Shown piece after piece: positions 24,771-32,052 of a DNA stretch of 64,000 bases. A program made the translations under genes and the position numbers. The notes under the pieces are model-generated. The model had not been told where the DNA came from. It made no database searches and saw only the letters and a program-made list of their open reading frames with translations. The stretch comes from Natrinema halophilum (lineage in GTDB: Archaea; Halobacteriota; Halobacteria; Halobacteriales; Natrialbaceae), in contig NZ_CP058601.1 in NCBI RefSeq assembly GCF_013402815.2, forward strand, positions 1,488,001-1,552,000. Direction: 5' to 3'. The first letter of the stretch is position 1. Each line of letters starts with the position of its first letter.

Positions 24771-25448
24771 CTAAGCAGTAAGTCCGTTTAAGTGGCGCTT
24801 CGAGCCGAATAGCTGCGAGATGAGTTGGCGTTCAGCTCGTCGGAGCAGGTCGGACGCAGACGGGGCGGAGATTCCGAGTTCGTCGGCGAGTTCCTGCGTC
24901 GTCACGCCACGCGGTGAGTCGTAGTAGCCGCGTGAGAACGCCAGCGAGAGCGCCGTGTGCTGCCTCTCCGTGAGCCCGAACGTATCCCGTTCTCCGGGAT
25001 TTTCGGGATCGGAGGCGATCGTCAGCAACTCGAACGGGATATCGTGGACCTCACACCGGTCCCGAAGCGTGCTGAACGCCTCGAAATCCGAGAACACCTT
25101 CGACTCTCGGACGCCGTCGCCGGTAACCGTCGCGTCCAGAAGCACGCCTTCGAATTCCTCCGGGTCGTGTGAGGCAAATAACTCTGCCCCGCTGTCGACG
25201 GTCACCTGGTAGAACCATCCGTCCGCCGTCTGCCCGACTTCGGCCGTGTCGACGACCTCAGATTGGGCGTCCACTTCACGCTCGAAGGCGTCACGCGACT
25301 CGTCGTCGACGCTCACCGTGAGAAGGTATCTGTCGTCCTCGAGCGGAACCGAGTCAGAGACTGCGATCTCTCCGCTCGGAATCGAGTTCGCGAGGCCGAC
25401 CAGCGGGAGCGCGTGATCCTCGAGCAAGATCTCAGCGACGATTGCCAT
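24771..25448 (-). CDS. Bat-type helix-turn-helix transcriptional regulator
   Basis: 225 aa from the ATG at 25448 (MAIVAEILLEDHALPLVGLA). Residues 1-155 are the N-terminal sensor-like half common in haloarchaeal bacterio-opsin-activator relatives. Residues about 165-220 are the HTH-10 domain (FGLTERQHTALSLAFSRGYYDSPRGVTTQELADELGISAPSASDLLRRAE, shown here across the C-terminal third). It probably responds to a metabolic or redox cue. Its target may be the SDR gene directly downstream. The frame continues upstream to 25718 without family features. Confidence 0.87.
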   Translation of the reverse strand: MAIVAEILLEDHALPLVGLANSIPSGEIAVSDSVPLEDDRYLLTVSVDDESRDAFEREVDAQSEVVDTAEVGQTADGWFYQVTVDSGAELFASHDPEEFEGVLLDATVTGDGVRESKVFSDFEAFSTLRDRCEVHDIPFELLTIASDPENPGERDTFGLTERQHTALSLAFSRGYYDSPRGVTTQELADELGISAPSASDLLRRAERQLISQLFGSKRHLNGLTA

Positions 25449-25717
25449 GCTTGTAATTACGGTCGAGAGACATAATTGATGTCGGTACACCACGCGACGC
25501 TCGAAACAGCTCACTCGATGTGACCGGTCCTGTCGGAACGTGCCGGTCAGAGAGTCACAACGGACGGAATACGCGCTGCCATGCAACCGGATTCGTGCGA
25601 CCTCGGTGTGGGAATCGATATGAGACTGCCGCAAGCGTGACGGCGGACTGCTCGAGTTGTCTCCCGTTCTGTGCGGCGGCGACCGATTGCAGATCGATCG
25701 AATTGGCCTCGGACGCA

Positions 25718-25723
25718 TTATAT
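25718..25723 (+). promoter_or_regulatory. TATA box of the arsenic operon
   Basis: TTATAT lies 25-30 bases before a GTG at 25748 that opens the full-length arsR frame. The spacing implies a leaderless transcript beginning at or near that GTG. Confidence 0.6.
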
Positions 25724-25740
25724 GAATAGATGTTCAAATA
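25719..25740. promoter_or_regulatory. Candidate ArsR operator overlapping the promoter
   Basis: TATATGAA (25719-25726) and TTCAAATA (25733-25740) form an 8-bp inverted repeat with one mismatch around a 6-base centre. The form resembles the ArsR/SmtB-type operator (TGAA-N6-TTCA). It overlaps the TATA box, as expected for autorepression. Confidence 0.5.
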
Positions 25741-25816
25741 CTCGAACGTGACTCGAGAAACGACCAGACTCCGGCGCTTCATGGAAGACTAGGTCGGCGA
25801 GTGCTGTGACGCGGAC

Positions 25817-26140
25817 GTGGCGGCGAGGCGAAACGACCTCGACTCCCTCACGACGACTGTTCCCGGGGACTACGAACCCGACCTGGCCGGGCTGAAGGCT
25901 CTCGGAAACGAAACTCGCTACCGAGTCGTTCGACTCCTCGCCGCCGACGAACTTTGTGTGTGCGAAATCACGCCGCTGTTCGACGTGAGTGAGAGCGCCG
26001 TCAGTCACGCACGCTCCGACCTCACCGACGCCGGACTCCTGTCACGGCGAAAAGAGGGTACCTGGCGATACTATCGAACGACAGAGAGTGCCGAGAGTCT
26101 GATTGACGCACTCGATATCACACGAGAAGGTACCACGTGA
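25817..26140 (+). CDS. arsR: ArsR-family repressor; 5' end interrupted by an in-frame TAG
   Basis: 107 aa if started at the GTG at 25817. It contains the winged helix of ArsR proteins (LKALGNETRYRVVRLLAADE), the DELCVCEITPLF metalloid-binding helix with a Cys pair, and VSESAVSHARSDLTDAGLL. Upstream the same frame continues from a GTG at 25748, where the TATA box points, and reads VTRETTRLRRFMED, TAG, VGECCDADVAARR. From memory, family members have a Glu or similar residue where the TAG stands. So the natural start is probably 25748 and codon 15 is a nonsense mutation, or a sequencing error. Downstream arsC and arsM follow without gaps. Confidence 0.8.
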   Translation: MAARRNDLDSLTTTVPGDYEPDLAGLKALGNETRYRVVRLLAADELCVCEITPLFDVSESAVSHARSDLTDAGLLSRRKEGTWRYYRTTESAESLIDALDITREGTT

Positions 26141-26142
26141 AC

Positions 26143-26574
26143 ATGGCCGACAATTCAGAACCGATTCGTGTCGCATTCGTCTGCGTGCAAAACGCTGGCC
26201 GCGGCCAGATGTCGACGGCGTACGCCGAACGAGAACGAGAGCGACGCGGATTCGAAGGCAGGGTCGAGATCCTGACTGGGGGTACACACCCTGCAGATCA
26301 CGTCCACGACGTGGTCGCAACGGTGATGACTGAGGAAGGGTTCGACCTTTCGAACCGCACACCGCGTGCGATCACGACCGAGGAACTGGAGTCCTGTGAT
26401 CACGTCGCGACGATGGGTTGTTCGACGCTCCAGCTAAACGCGTCTGCGGGTGTGACAGTGCGTGACTGGGCACTCGATGACCCTGATGGGCGAGACCTCG
26501 AGCGCGTCCGCGAAATCAGGGACGAAATCGCCGAGCGGGTGGGAACTATTCGACGAAATAGAGGCGAACCGTAA
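26143..26574 (+). CDS. arsC: Arsenate reductase, low-molecular-weight phosphatase type
   Basis: 143 aa from the ATG at 26143; a GTG at 26137 overlapping the arsR stop is an alternative. The active-site loop CVQNAGRGQMS (C-x5-R) near residue 16 and WALDDPDGRD near the C-terminus match LMW-PTPase-like arsenate reductases. The enzyme reduces arsenate to arsenite in the cytoplasm. It overlaps or abuts arsR and its TAA overlaps the arsM ATG, so the three genes form one operon. Confidence 0.88.
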   Translation: MADNSEPIRVAFVCVQNAGRGQMSTAYAERERERRGFEGRVEILTGGTHPADHVHDVVATVMTEEGFDLSNRTPRAITTEELESCDHVATMGCSTLQLNASAGVTVRDWALDDPDGRDLERVREIRDEIAERVGTIRRNRGEP

Positions 26575-27404
26575 TGAGTGACGAACCGACGGCGGTAGCC
26601 GGCGAACGCGAGACGCTCGACCCCGCAGCACAGCGACGTGCCGTCCGCAATCGCTACGCTCGAATCGCCACCGATTCCGAAGAGAACGCTGACGGTTGCA
26701 CTGACTCGGGGAACTGCTGTACCGACGAGTCCTCACCGTCGGGTTCTCAGGAACTCGGCTACGACGATGCGGACCTGAACGCAGTAGCAGAGGGGGCCGA
26801 TCTGGGACTCGGGTGCGGGAACCCGAACGCTATCGCATCACTGGATAGTGGTGAATGGGTCCTCGACCTCGGGTCAGGGGCTGGGTTCGATTGCTTCCTC
26901 GCTGCTCGAGCGGTGGGTGAGTCGGGACAGGTAATCGGCGTCGACATGACCCACGAGATGGTCGAAAAGGCTCGAGGGAACGTCGTGAAGAACGATGCGA
27001 CGAACGTCGAATTCCGCCTCGGCGAAATCGAACACCTGCCCGTCTCGGACGAGACGGACGACGTCGTCATCTCGAACTGCGTCATCACCCTCTCGCCGAC
27101 CAAGGCGCAGGTATTCCGCGACGCGTATCGGGTGCTTCGCCCGGGAGGTCGTCTTGCTATCTCGGACGTCGTGATGACGGCCTCGCTTCCGGACGAGAGT
27201 CGAGCAGATCCTGAGTCGGTGGCTGCCTGTGTGAGTGGTGCGTCGACCGTCGACGAACTGCGAGCGATGCTGGACGATGCGGGCTTCCACGACGTCGGAA
27301 TCACACCGAAAGAAGAAAGCGAGGAGTTCACCCGCGAATGGGACGAGAGAATCGATATCGAGCGAGACGCATCTCGCCTCTCACTCCGACGAGAGCCAGC
27401 CTAG
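26574..27404 (+). CDS. arsM: Arsenite S-adenosylmethionine methyltransferase
   Basis: 276 aa. The SAM-binding motif LDLGSGAGFDCFLAAR and the ArsM signature LGLGCGNPNAIASL are clear, with the family's conserved Cys residues: a CC pair near 48-49, Cys in LGLGCG, Cys in ISNCVIT and Cys in AACVSGAS. It methylates arsenite to volatile or excretable methylarsenicals. It starts within the arsC stop codon (TAATG). The arsR-arsC-arsM set gives reduction plus methylation, with no efflux pump gene in this operon. Confidence 0.93.
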   Translation: MSDEPTAVAGERETLDPAAQRRAVRNRYARIATDSEENADGCTDSGNCCTDESSPSGSQELGYDDADLNAVAEGADLGLGCGNPNAIASLDSGEWVLDLGSGAGFDCFLAARAVGESGQVIGVDMTHEMVEKARGNVVKNDATNVEFRLGEIEHLPVSDETDDVVISNCVITLSPTKAQVFRDAYRVLRPGGRLAISDVVMTASLPDESRADPESVAACVSGASTVDELRAMLDDAGFHDVGITPKEESEEFTREWDERIDIERDASRLSLRREPA

Positions 27405-27471
27405 CCTCGAGAGGTAACAAAAAGCTCGACGATGAAACCAGCAGCATCGAGAACCACAAGTGGGTGATCCG

Positions 27472-28734
27472 TTAGAACCCACCGTCGGTAATAAGCTCGG
27501 TGAAGCTTTGAATCGACAGGGCCGCCAAGATGACCGCAAGGAGTACGAGCAACGCATTGACGACGTTTAGTGCGGTGGTGTTGCAGTACTCACCCATCAT
27601 CTCGCGATCATTAACTGCCCAGAACAGCAGCGTAGCCGCGACCGGCAGTGCGAAGATTCCATTGTACATCGGAAACAGGATCACCATATCGACGACTGAG
27701 AGATCCAGCCACCAGCTCACCAGCGGCGAGAGGACGCCGATCCCGGTCAGTGCCGCGAACAGCACGTTGAACAGCCGATCACCCTTCTGAACCGTGTAGC
27801 CCGCGGCCTGTGGAATAATGTAGGCCGGCGTCCACATAATCGGGATAATGCTGTTGAACGCCGCGGCAATCACACCGCCAACGAATAACACCATCGCCCA
27901 CGTCCCGAGCACCTCGACCATCGCTTTGCCCGGCGTGATGAACGACTCGAGTTCGGTATAGCCCATCGGACGCAGCAGCGCAGCCGCGGCGATCAAGATC
28001 ACGATCGTCGTGATTCCACCGACGGCATAGCCGATCGCCAGATCCGTCCGAGCCTCCGGCAGGTCGCTCTCATCTGTCCAGCCTTTCGTATGGACGAGAA
28101 TCGATTCCAGGAAGAAATTCGGCCATAATGCGGTCGTGCCGAGCAGACCTGCTGCCATCGCCAGCGCACCCAGTGTGTCAGTGCCTGGTACGAATCCAGT
28201 CGCGACACTGCTCGGGTCGGCGCCGCTCGGCAGGGCGACGACCACGTAGACGACCATTAGCGAGACCATCATCGCGATCATCATGTTCTCCACGGTGTCG
28301 TAGTGGAGCAGTCCGACGCCAATCGCAGCGAACGTCGTGAGTACGGCGAGGGGCTGCCACGCCACACCACCCCCGAGCAGGAACGAGATACCAGCACCGA
28401 CCGCAGCGACCAGCCCGAGCGTCCAGGCAACGCAGCCGATCGACAGGAAAATTGCGATTGTCGTTGCCAGTGGTCGACCCAGTTTCTCGCGAGTGAACAC
28501 CATCAGCGACTCTCCATGGATTCCCAGTCGAGCGCTCATATCTTGGGCAACAAATCCGAGCAACGCCGCTCCGACGACGGCCCATAGCAGCGTGTACCCG
28601 TGCATGACGCCGGCCTGGCTGGCAATGAATACCGAACCGGAGCCGAAGTAGCTGGCGACCATCACGAACGCTAGTCCATACCTTTGTGAGAGCCCCGTCA
28701 GATCCTGAAACGGAGTGAAGTTTTCTGTACTCAT
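27472..28734 (-). CDS. NRAMP-family-like membrane transporter lacking the canonical metal motifs
   Basis: 420 aa with about 11 hydrophobic helices. The fold resembles NRAMP divalent-metal transporters (SQRYGLAFVMVASYFGSGSV, LLGTTALWPNFFLESILVHT, FVGGVIAAAFNSIIPIMWTP). In canonical members TM1 has DPGN and TM6 has MPH, both binding the metal. Here the equivalent places read FGSGS and WPN. It may therefore move something other than Mn2+ or Fe2+, as in the NRAMP-related Mg or Al transporters. The gene stands alone next to the arsenic operon, convergent with it. Confidence 0.75.
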   Translation of the reverse strand: MSTENFTPFQDLTGLSQRYGLAFVMVASYFGSGSVFIASQAGVMHGYTLLWAVVGAALLGFVAQDMSARLGIHGESLMVFTREKLGRPLATTIAIFLSIGCVAWTLGLVAAVGAGISFLLGGGVAWQPLAVLTTFAAIGVGLLHYDTVENMMIAMMVSLMVVYVVVALPSGADPSSVATGFVPGTDTLGALAMAAGLLGTTALWPNFFLESILVHTKGWTDESDLPEARTDLAIGYAVGGITTIVILIAAAALLRPMGYTELESFITPGKAMVEVLGTWAMVLFVGGVIAAAFNSIIPIMWTPAYIIPQAAGYTVQKGDRLFNVLFAALTGIGVLSPLVSWWLDLSVVDMVILFPMYNGIFALPVAATLLFWAVNDREMMGEYCNTTALNVVNALLVLLAVILAALSIQSFTELITDGGF

Positions 28735-29375
28735 ATGTTGCTGGTCGTTCTTCGACGGTCAATATGCAACAGTAGCTGAAATCCGGTACATGCCCACGTT
28801 CTTCCTCGAAACAGTATGTTAGTTGATATAGTACTCATTTTGAATGGTGATGGAGGCGGTCGGATATCTTGTCACTTTGTTTTCACTTTGAGAGGGGTTC
28901 TGCCCTCACTTGCGCAATTGATGACGAGACGTCAGCGACCTACTCTCGCATTTATGACACCAGTCAATCCAAATCAATCGAACAGAATGGGATTGGAATA
29001 TATCATTGATAGTTATCGGAGAGGGATAAGTTGCTTGGATGTAACTCACCTAGAAAACCTGAAATATATATCGAAGTTGATATAAAAGGTTGCCAACTAG
29101 TCGGGGGGAAGTAGGGTAATGCCGCCAAATGATACCATTGCGCCCGAGCGCTGCCTGTTACCGGCTTTCTCGCTGCTCTACCTTGGTCAGGTAGTTGAAA
29201 TCCGTAATCGATGATAGGATTTAGACGCCTTGCTGAATACACTGCGCGTATTGGTCACGCCACGTTCTTGATGTCAGTATTTCTGGAATGAACAGATGGC
29301 CGTAGCTGGACCGAGTAATCGGCTGAAAAATCGAGGGTATTGTTCGTCGCTGTGAGCGATGAGTGTGTCTCGGTA
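28735..29375. other. AT-rich intergenic region with stray repeat copies
   Basis: About 640 bases, clearly poorer in GC than the surroundings (especially 28800-29100). No credible gene. It holds a 15-base match (CGGATTTCAGCTACT, minus strand, about 28770-28784) to the block at 30631-30679, a copy of the chorismate-mutase-like end at 29158-29210, and GCTGAATACACTGCGCG at about 29233-29249, which nearly recurs at 58173-58193. Confidence 0.55.
29158..29210 (-). repeat. Stray copy A of an AroQ-like C-terminus coding block
   Basis: On the minus strand this reads ITDFNYLTKVEQRESR followed by TAA. LTKVEQRESR-stop is nearly the same as the end of chorismate mutase at 31717 (LNKVEQRESR-stop). The DNA differs mainly at third codon positions. 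The block TDF-x-YL before it is shared with copy B (30631-30679) and not with aroQ. No full gene surrounds it. Confidence 0.5.
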
Positions 29376-29582
29376 TTACTGTCGGACGACGTTCGTCGCG
29401 CGAGGCCCCTTCGGTGAGGACTCGATGTCGAACTCGACCTCAGTACCTTCAGTCAGGTCCTCTCCGCCAACATCCTCCATATGGAAGAAAACGTCTTCGT
29501 CGTCGTCGAGGTCGCCGTCGTCAGTCGAAATGAAACCGTAGCCGCCAGTGTCGTTGAAGAAATCAACCTTACCGTTTGCCAT
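29376..29582 (-). CDS. cspA: Cold shock protein (CspA family)
   Basis: 68 aa from the ATG at 29582 (MANGKVDFFNDTGGYGFIST). The single cold-shock domain carries RNP1-like GYGFIST and RNP2-like DVFFHMEDV, ending KGPRATNVV. It binds single-stranded nucleic acid, probably as an RNA chaperone. Upstream residues to 29627 are not domain-like. It is divergent from the zinc-ribbon gene at 29764. Confidence 0.93.
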   Translation of the reverse strand: MANGKVDFFNDTGGYGFISTDDGDLDDDEDVFFHMEDVGGEDLTEGTEVEFDIESSPKGPRATNVVRQ

Positions 29583-29763
29583 TACAAGCAAACGTTGTCT
29601 CCGGTGACTGATAATCCTTCCGTGCATCGCGGTACCACGGCTCCTGTTTTAATATACACGTGGAACGGGTGGACGCGCGTACTGTTCGTCCAGATTTCGA
29701 CAGCCAGTTCGATTTCGGAGGCAGGTATTTACTATTCGGTTACGAGGTATACAATGCATTGCC

Positions 29764-30033
29764 ATGAAACCGTGCCACAACTGCCAGACAGTCATTGACG
29801 AGTATCTCCTCGATAAACGGCTCGAACCCCTGCGTGAACTCGCGGCTGACGACTTCAGCGTCTGTGCGGACTGCATGACCATCGTCGCGGATGAGTGCGT
29901 GAAGTGTGGCGGCGCGGTATACGTTCCCCGAAGCGAATCCGTTACCCCTGACTACTGTCCGGCGTGTCGGTCCGATCTCATAGACCGCACCGGCCACGAC
30001 CCCGGCTGGACCCGAGGCCACGTGTCCACCTAA
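29764..30033 (+). CDS. Small protein with four CxxC knuckles
   Basis: 89 aa. It has CHNC (4-7), CADC (34-37), CVKC (45-48) and CPAC (66-69), enough for two zinc sites. Between the first two knuckles lies a short helix (VIDEYLLDKRLEPLRELAAD). A likely double zinc-ribbon, perhaps DNA- or protein-binding; I do not recognise the exact family. A TTTACTATTC element about 30-38 bases upstream could be the TATA region. Confidence 0.7.
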   Translation: MKPCHNCQTVIDEYLLDKRLEPLRELAADDFSVCADCMTIVADECVKCGGAVYVPRSESVTPDYCPACRSDLIDRTGHDPGWTRGHVST

Positions 30034-30094
30034 ACGGAAGTCGCTCTCGAACAATATTTTTGTCAAGTCGCTGTTGCATACAGAGCGCATATTC

Positions 30095-30196
30095 ATAGGG
30101 ATTAGCGTTGGAATCCATAGATTCAGCTGTGTCGAATCGATACCCCTCGGCCAGTCGGAGGTGGCTGTGACCCCGGCTGGCTACGCTAATCCCTAT
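30095..30196. mobile_element. MITE-like element with 14-bp perfect terminal inverted repeats
   Basis: ATAGGGATTAGCGT at 30095-30108 and its exact reverse complement ACGCTAATCCCTAT at 30183-30196 bound a 102-bp segment with no coding capacity. Size and perfect ends fit a miniature inverted-repeat transposable element or a remnant. No clear target-site duplication is visible. It sits directly before a 5'-truncated PIN-domain gene fragment. Confidence 0.5.
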
Positions 30197-30217
30197 CAGC
30201 AGTTCACTCACTATTGA

Positions 30218-30436
30218 CAGCGATCCGAGAAGTTCGAACTCGTCCCCGTGCGAAACGAGGAAGGGAAACAGGTAGCTCTGAAAGCCGTCAACTACTACGA
30301 CGAAGGGATGACTCCATTCGACGCGTTCCACGCAGCGACTGCGGAAACGCGTGGGATGGACGTACTCTCGTCCGAGAAAGACTACGAAGAGATCGGGATC
30401 GAACGAGTTCCGCTCGACCCGATCGGCGAGGAATAA
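30218..30436 (+). pseudogene. VapC-type PIN-domain C-terminal fragment
   Basis: The open frame after a TGA at 30215 reads EKFELVPVRNEEGKQVALKA then MTPFDAFHAATAETR and VLSSEKDYEEIGIERVPLDP. This is the C-terminal half of a VapC-like PIN ribonuclease, with the conserved Asp of TPFDAFHAA and the Ser-Ser-Asp-like strand. The N-terminal half with the first catalytic Asp is missing, and a MITE-like repeat ends 21 bases upstream. It is best seen as a decayed toxin gene. Confidence 0.75.
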
Positions 30437-30630
30437 CTTCGAACTGAGGAGAGAGTTCCAACTGAACGAAGCGAGGTACTCGTAGCGGTTGTCGTGGCTG
30501 CGTGTGTAACAGACCTGGTCGAATCTTCCGGTTGCTCGTGAGTCCAAAAATTCGTGAGATGATGTCGAGAATCGACGCACCCGTAACGAATTTCCCTGCT
30601 AGAAGTCCCGTAACACCCGTTCTCTCGGCC

Positions 30631-30679
30631 ACCTACTCTCGCGCTGTTCGACCTTGTTCAAGTAGCTGAAATCCGTAAC
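30631..30679 (-). repeat. Stray copy B of an AroQ-like C-terminus coding block
   Basis: On the minus strand this reads VTDFSYLNKVEQRESR and then runs on (WPRERVLRDF-stop). LNKVEQRESR is identical to the last ten residues of chorismate mutase at 31717, while the codons differ at third positions. It shares TTACGGATTTCA-like sequence with copy A and a 15-base string with 28770-28784. The surrounding 30437-30805 stretch has no credible gene. Confidence 0.5.
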
Positions 30680-30805
30680 AGATCTGCGTGAAAATTGGCT
30701 CTCAGCCCAATTTCAAGGCACCGAATACGGGCGTTACAGACTTTCTATTGCCACCACATATAAAATAAAGTGATTCCTCGTTCTACAGGCGCCTGTTGGG
30801 ATCGT

Positions 30806-31216
30806 CTAGAGCGTATCGAACGATTCGATCACGTCGCTCGTCGAGTGGGCCTTGACGACATGCTGTTCCTCGAAATCGGAGTCGTCGCTCCAAATATTGG
30901 CGTCGCTGGCAAGAGCACACGCGATATACAGCACGTCATCCGGGTCGGTGTCGCCGATTGCCTTTTCGGCCTGCTCTATATACGGATAGAATTCGCTGGC
31001 GGGAACGACTTCGATGTACTGGAAAAGAAGGTCAATGAACTGCGTCACTCGATCTGGAGTCAAACCTGACTTCTCGACGATCGGTTCCTCGTAGTTCTCA
31101 ATTTCATTGTGGACGAACTCGGGTGTCAGGAGATTTGGTTCGAGCGTAACAATGAGTTCGCGGGTTTTCGAGTCGGCGATGAGTGCAGAGATGACGACAT
31201 TGGCGTCAATAACCAA
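30806..31216 (-). CDS. PIN-domain toxin/ribonuclease
   Basis: 136 aa. It starts MVIDANVVISALIADSKTRE with the first catalytic Asp (DANVVISAL). Further acidic residues are in FVHNEIENYEE, DTDPDDVLYIACAL and WSDDSDF. This is the PIN ribonuclease family. The gene lies 14 bases downstream of a small ribbon-helix-helix-like protein, the usual antitoxin-toxin order, so it is probably the toxin of a VapBC-like pair acting on RNA. Confidence 0.85.
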   Translation of the reverse strand: MVIDANVVISALIADSKTRELIVTLEPNLLTPEFVHNEIENYEEPIVEKSGLTPDRVTQFIDLLFQYIEVVPASEFYPYIEQAEKAIGDTDPDDVLYIACALASDANIWSDDSDFEEQHVVKAHSTSDVIESFDTL

Positions 31217-31230
31217 TTCATTCGTCGGGA

Positions 31231-31461
31231 CTACTCCGAATCCTCTTCGACACGGTCGCGTGCGTTCTCGTTGACCTTGTTGGCTATTTCTGCGACATCG
31301 CTCTCAGTAAGTTGGCTTCCGGACGTGAGTTCGTCCATCATGTCAAGTGTCTCGATCTTCTCCTGGATAGCCTGGCGAGTGACCTCGCTCCAATTGATTT
31401 CCGGATGTTTCTCCATCCGGTCTTTGAGGTCGTCGTCGACATTGACAGTGATACTGGGCAT
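31231..31461 (-). CDS. Antitoxin-like protein, ribbon-helix-helix N-terminus
   Basis: 76 aa. MPSITVNVDDDLKDRMEKHP with NWSEVTRQAIQEKIETLDMM is a CopG/VapB-like ribbon-helix-helix, and the rest is an acidic helical tail that would wrap the toxin. It precedes the PIN-domain gene by 14 bases on the same strand. It is likely to repress its own operon. Confidence 0.8.
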   Translation of the reverse strand: MPSITVNVDDDLKDRMEKHPEINWSEVTRQAIQEKIETLDMMDELTSGSQLTESDVAEIANKVNENARDRVEEDSE

Positions 31462-31716
31462 ACAGAAACCTATGCATACACAGAATCGTGTGTCTTTGGG
31501 TCAGAACACAGCAGCAAGAACTGACCGCAGCTTCGCTGTGTTCCTCTCATTGTGACTGAGCGGGGTACCGGGCGGTGTTGTTGGAACGTATTCGACGCGG
31601 ACGAGTATCCGGACTTCCGGCTGCTCATCGACTCCGACTGAACGAGAAGAATCTCTCAGAAACGATCTTCAAATCTCTCCGTGAAAGATAGAGTGCCTAA
31701 TACCTGTGTTTGAACC

Positions 31717-32052
31717 TTATCTGCTCTCCCGCTGCTCAACCTTGTTCAGTTCGATGAGCAACCGAAATATCGCTTTGACCAGATTCGCGTCGACGTCGAA
31801 CTGTTCTGCGTTGTCCCCCGCCCGCTCCATCACCTGTTGTTCCTGTTTCTCGTCGGTGGTCGGCAGGCCCTGTTCGTCTTTGACCGCTGCGATCGTGTCG
31901 GCGACGTAGGTTCGCTGAGCGATCAACTCGACGATTTCCTGATCGATCGCGCGGATTTCTTCGCGTAGTTCGTCGAGATTCATCTCGTCCGGTGTTCGGT
32001 TCGCTTCGTCGGTTCCGCCGTCCGTCTCCGCGTTCACTGACTCTCGAGTCAT
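31717..32052 (-). CDS. aroQ: Chorismate mutase (AroQ class)
   Basis: 111 aa from the ATG at 32052. After about 25 acidic residues comes the helical AroQ domain: LDELREEIRAIDQEIVELIAQR, then ADTIAAVKDEQGLPTTDEKQE and a C-terminal helix (KAIFRLLIELNKVEQRESR). It converts chorismate to prephenate for Phe and Tyr synthesis. Its ATG overlaps the shikimate kinase stop (ATGA), so both form one operon. The C-terminal ten residues recur in two stray blocks at 29158 and 30631, suggesting that the 3' end of this gene has been an integration site. Confidence 0.92.
   Translation of the reverse strand: MTRESVNAETDGGTDEANRTPDEMNLDELREEIRAIDQEIVELIAQRTYVADTIAAVKDEQGLPTTDEKQEQQVMERAGDNAEQFDVDANLVKAIFRLLIELNKVEQRESR

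Noticed and set aside
25788-25790. TAG in arsR as a pyrrolysine codon
   Set aside because: Pyrrolysine use is unlikely in an ArsR N-terminus and no pyl genes are seen; a nonsense mutation or sequencing error is simpler.
28816-29085. 89-codon plus-strand frame in the AT-rich gap
   Set aside because: No family resemblance, no clear promoter at the right distance, and low-GC DNA gives long frames by chance.
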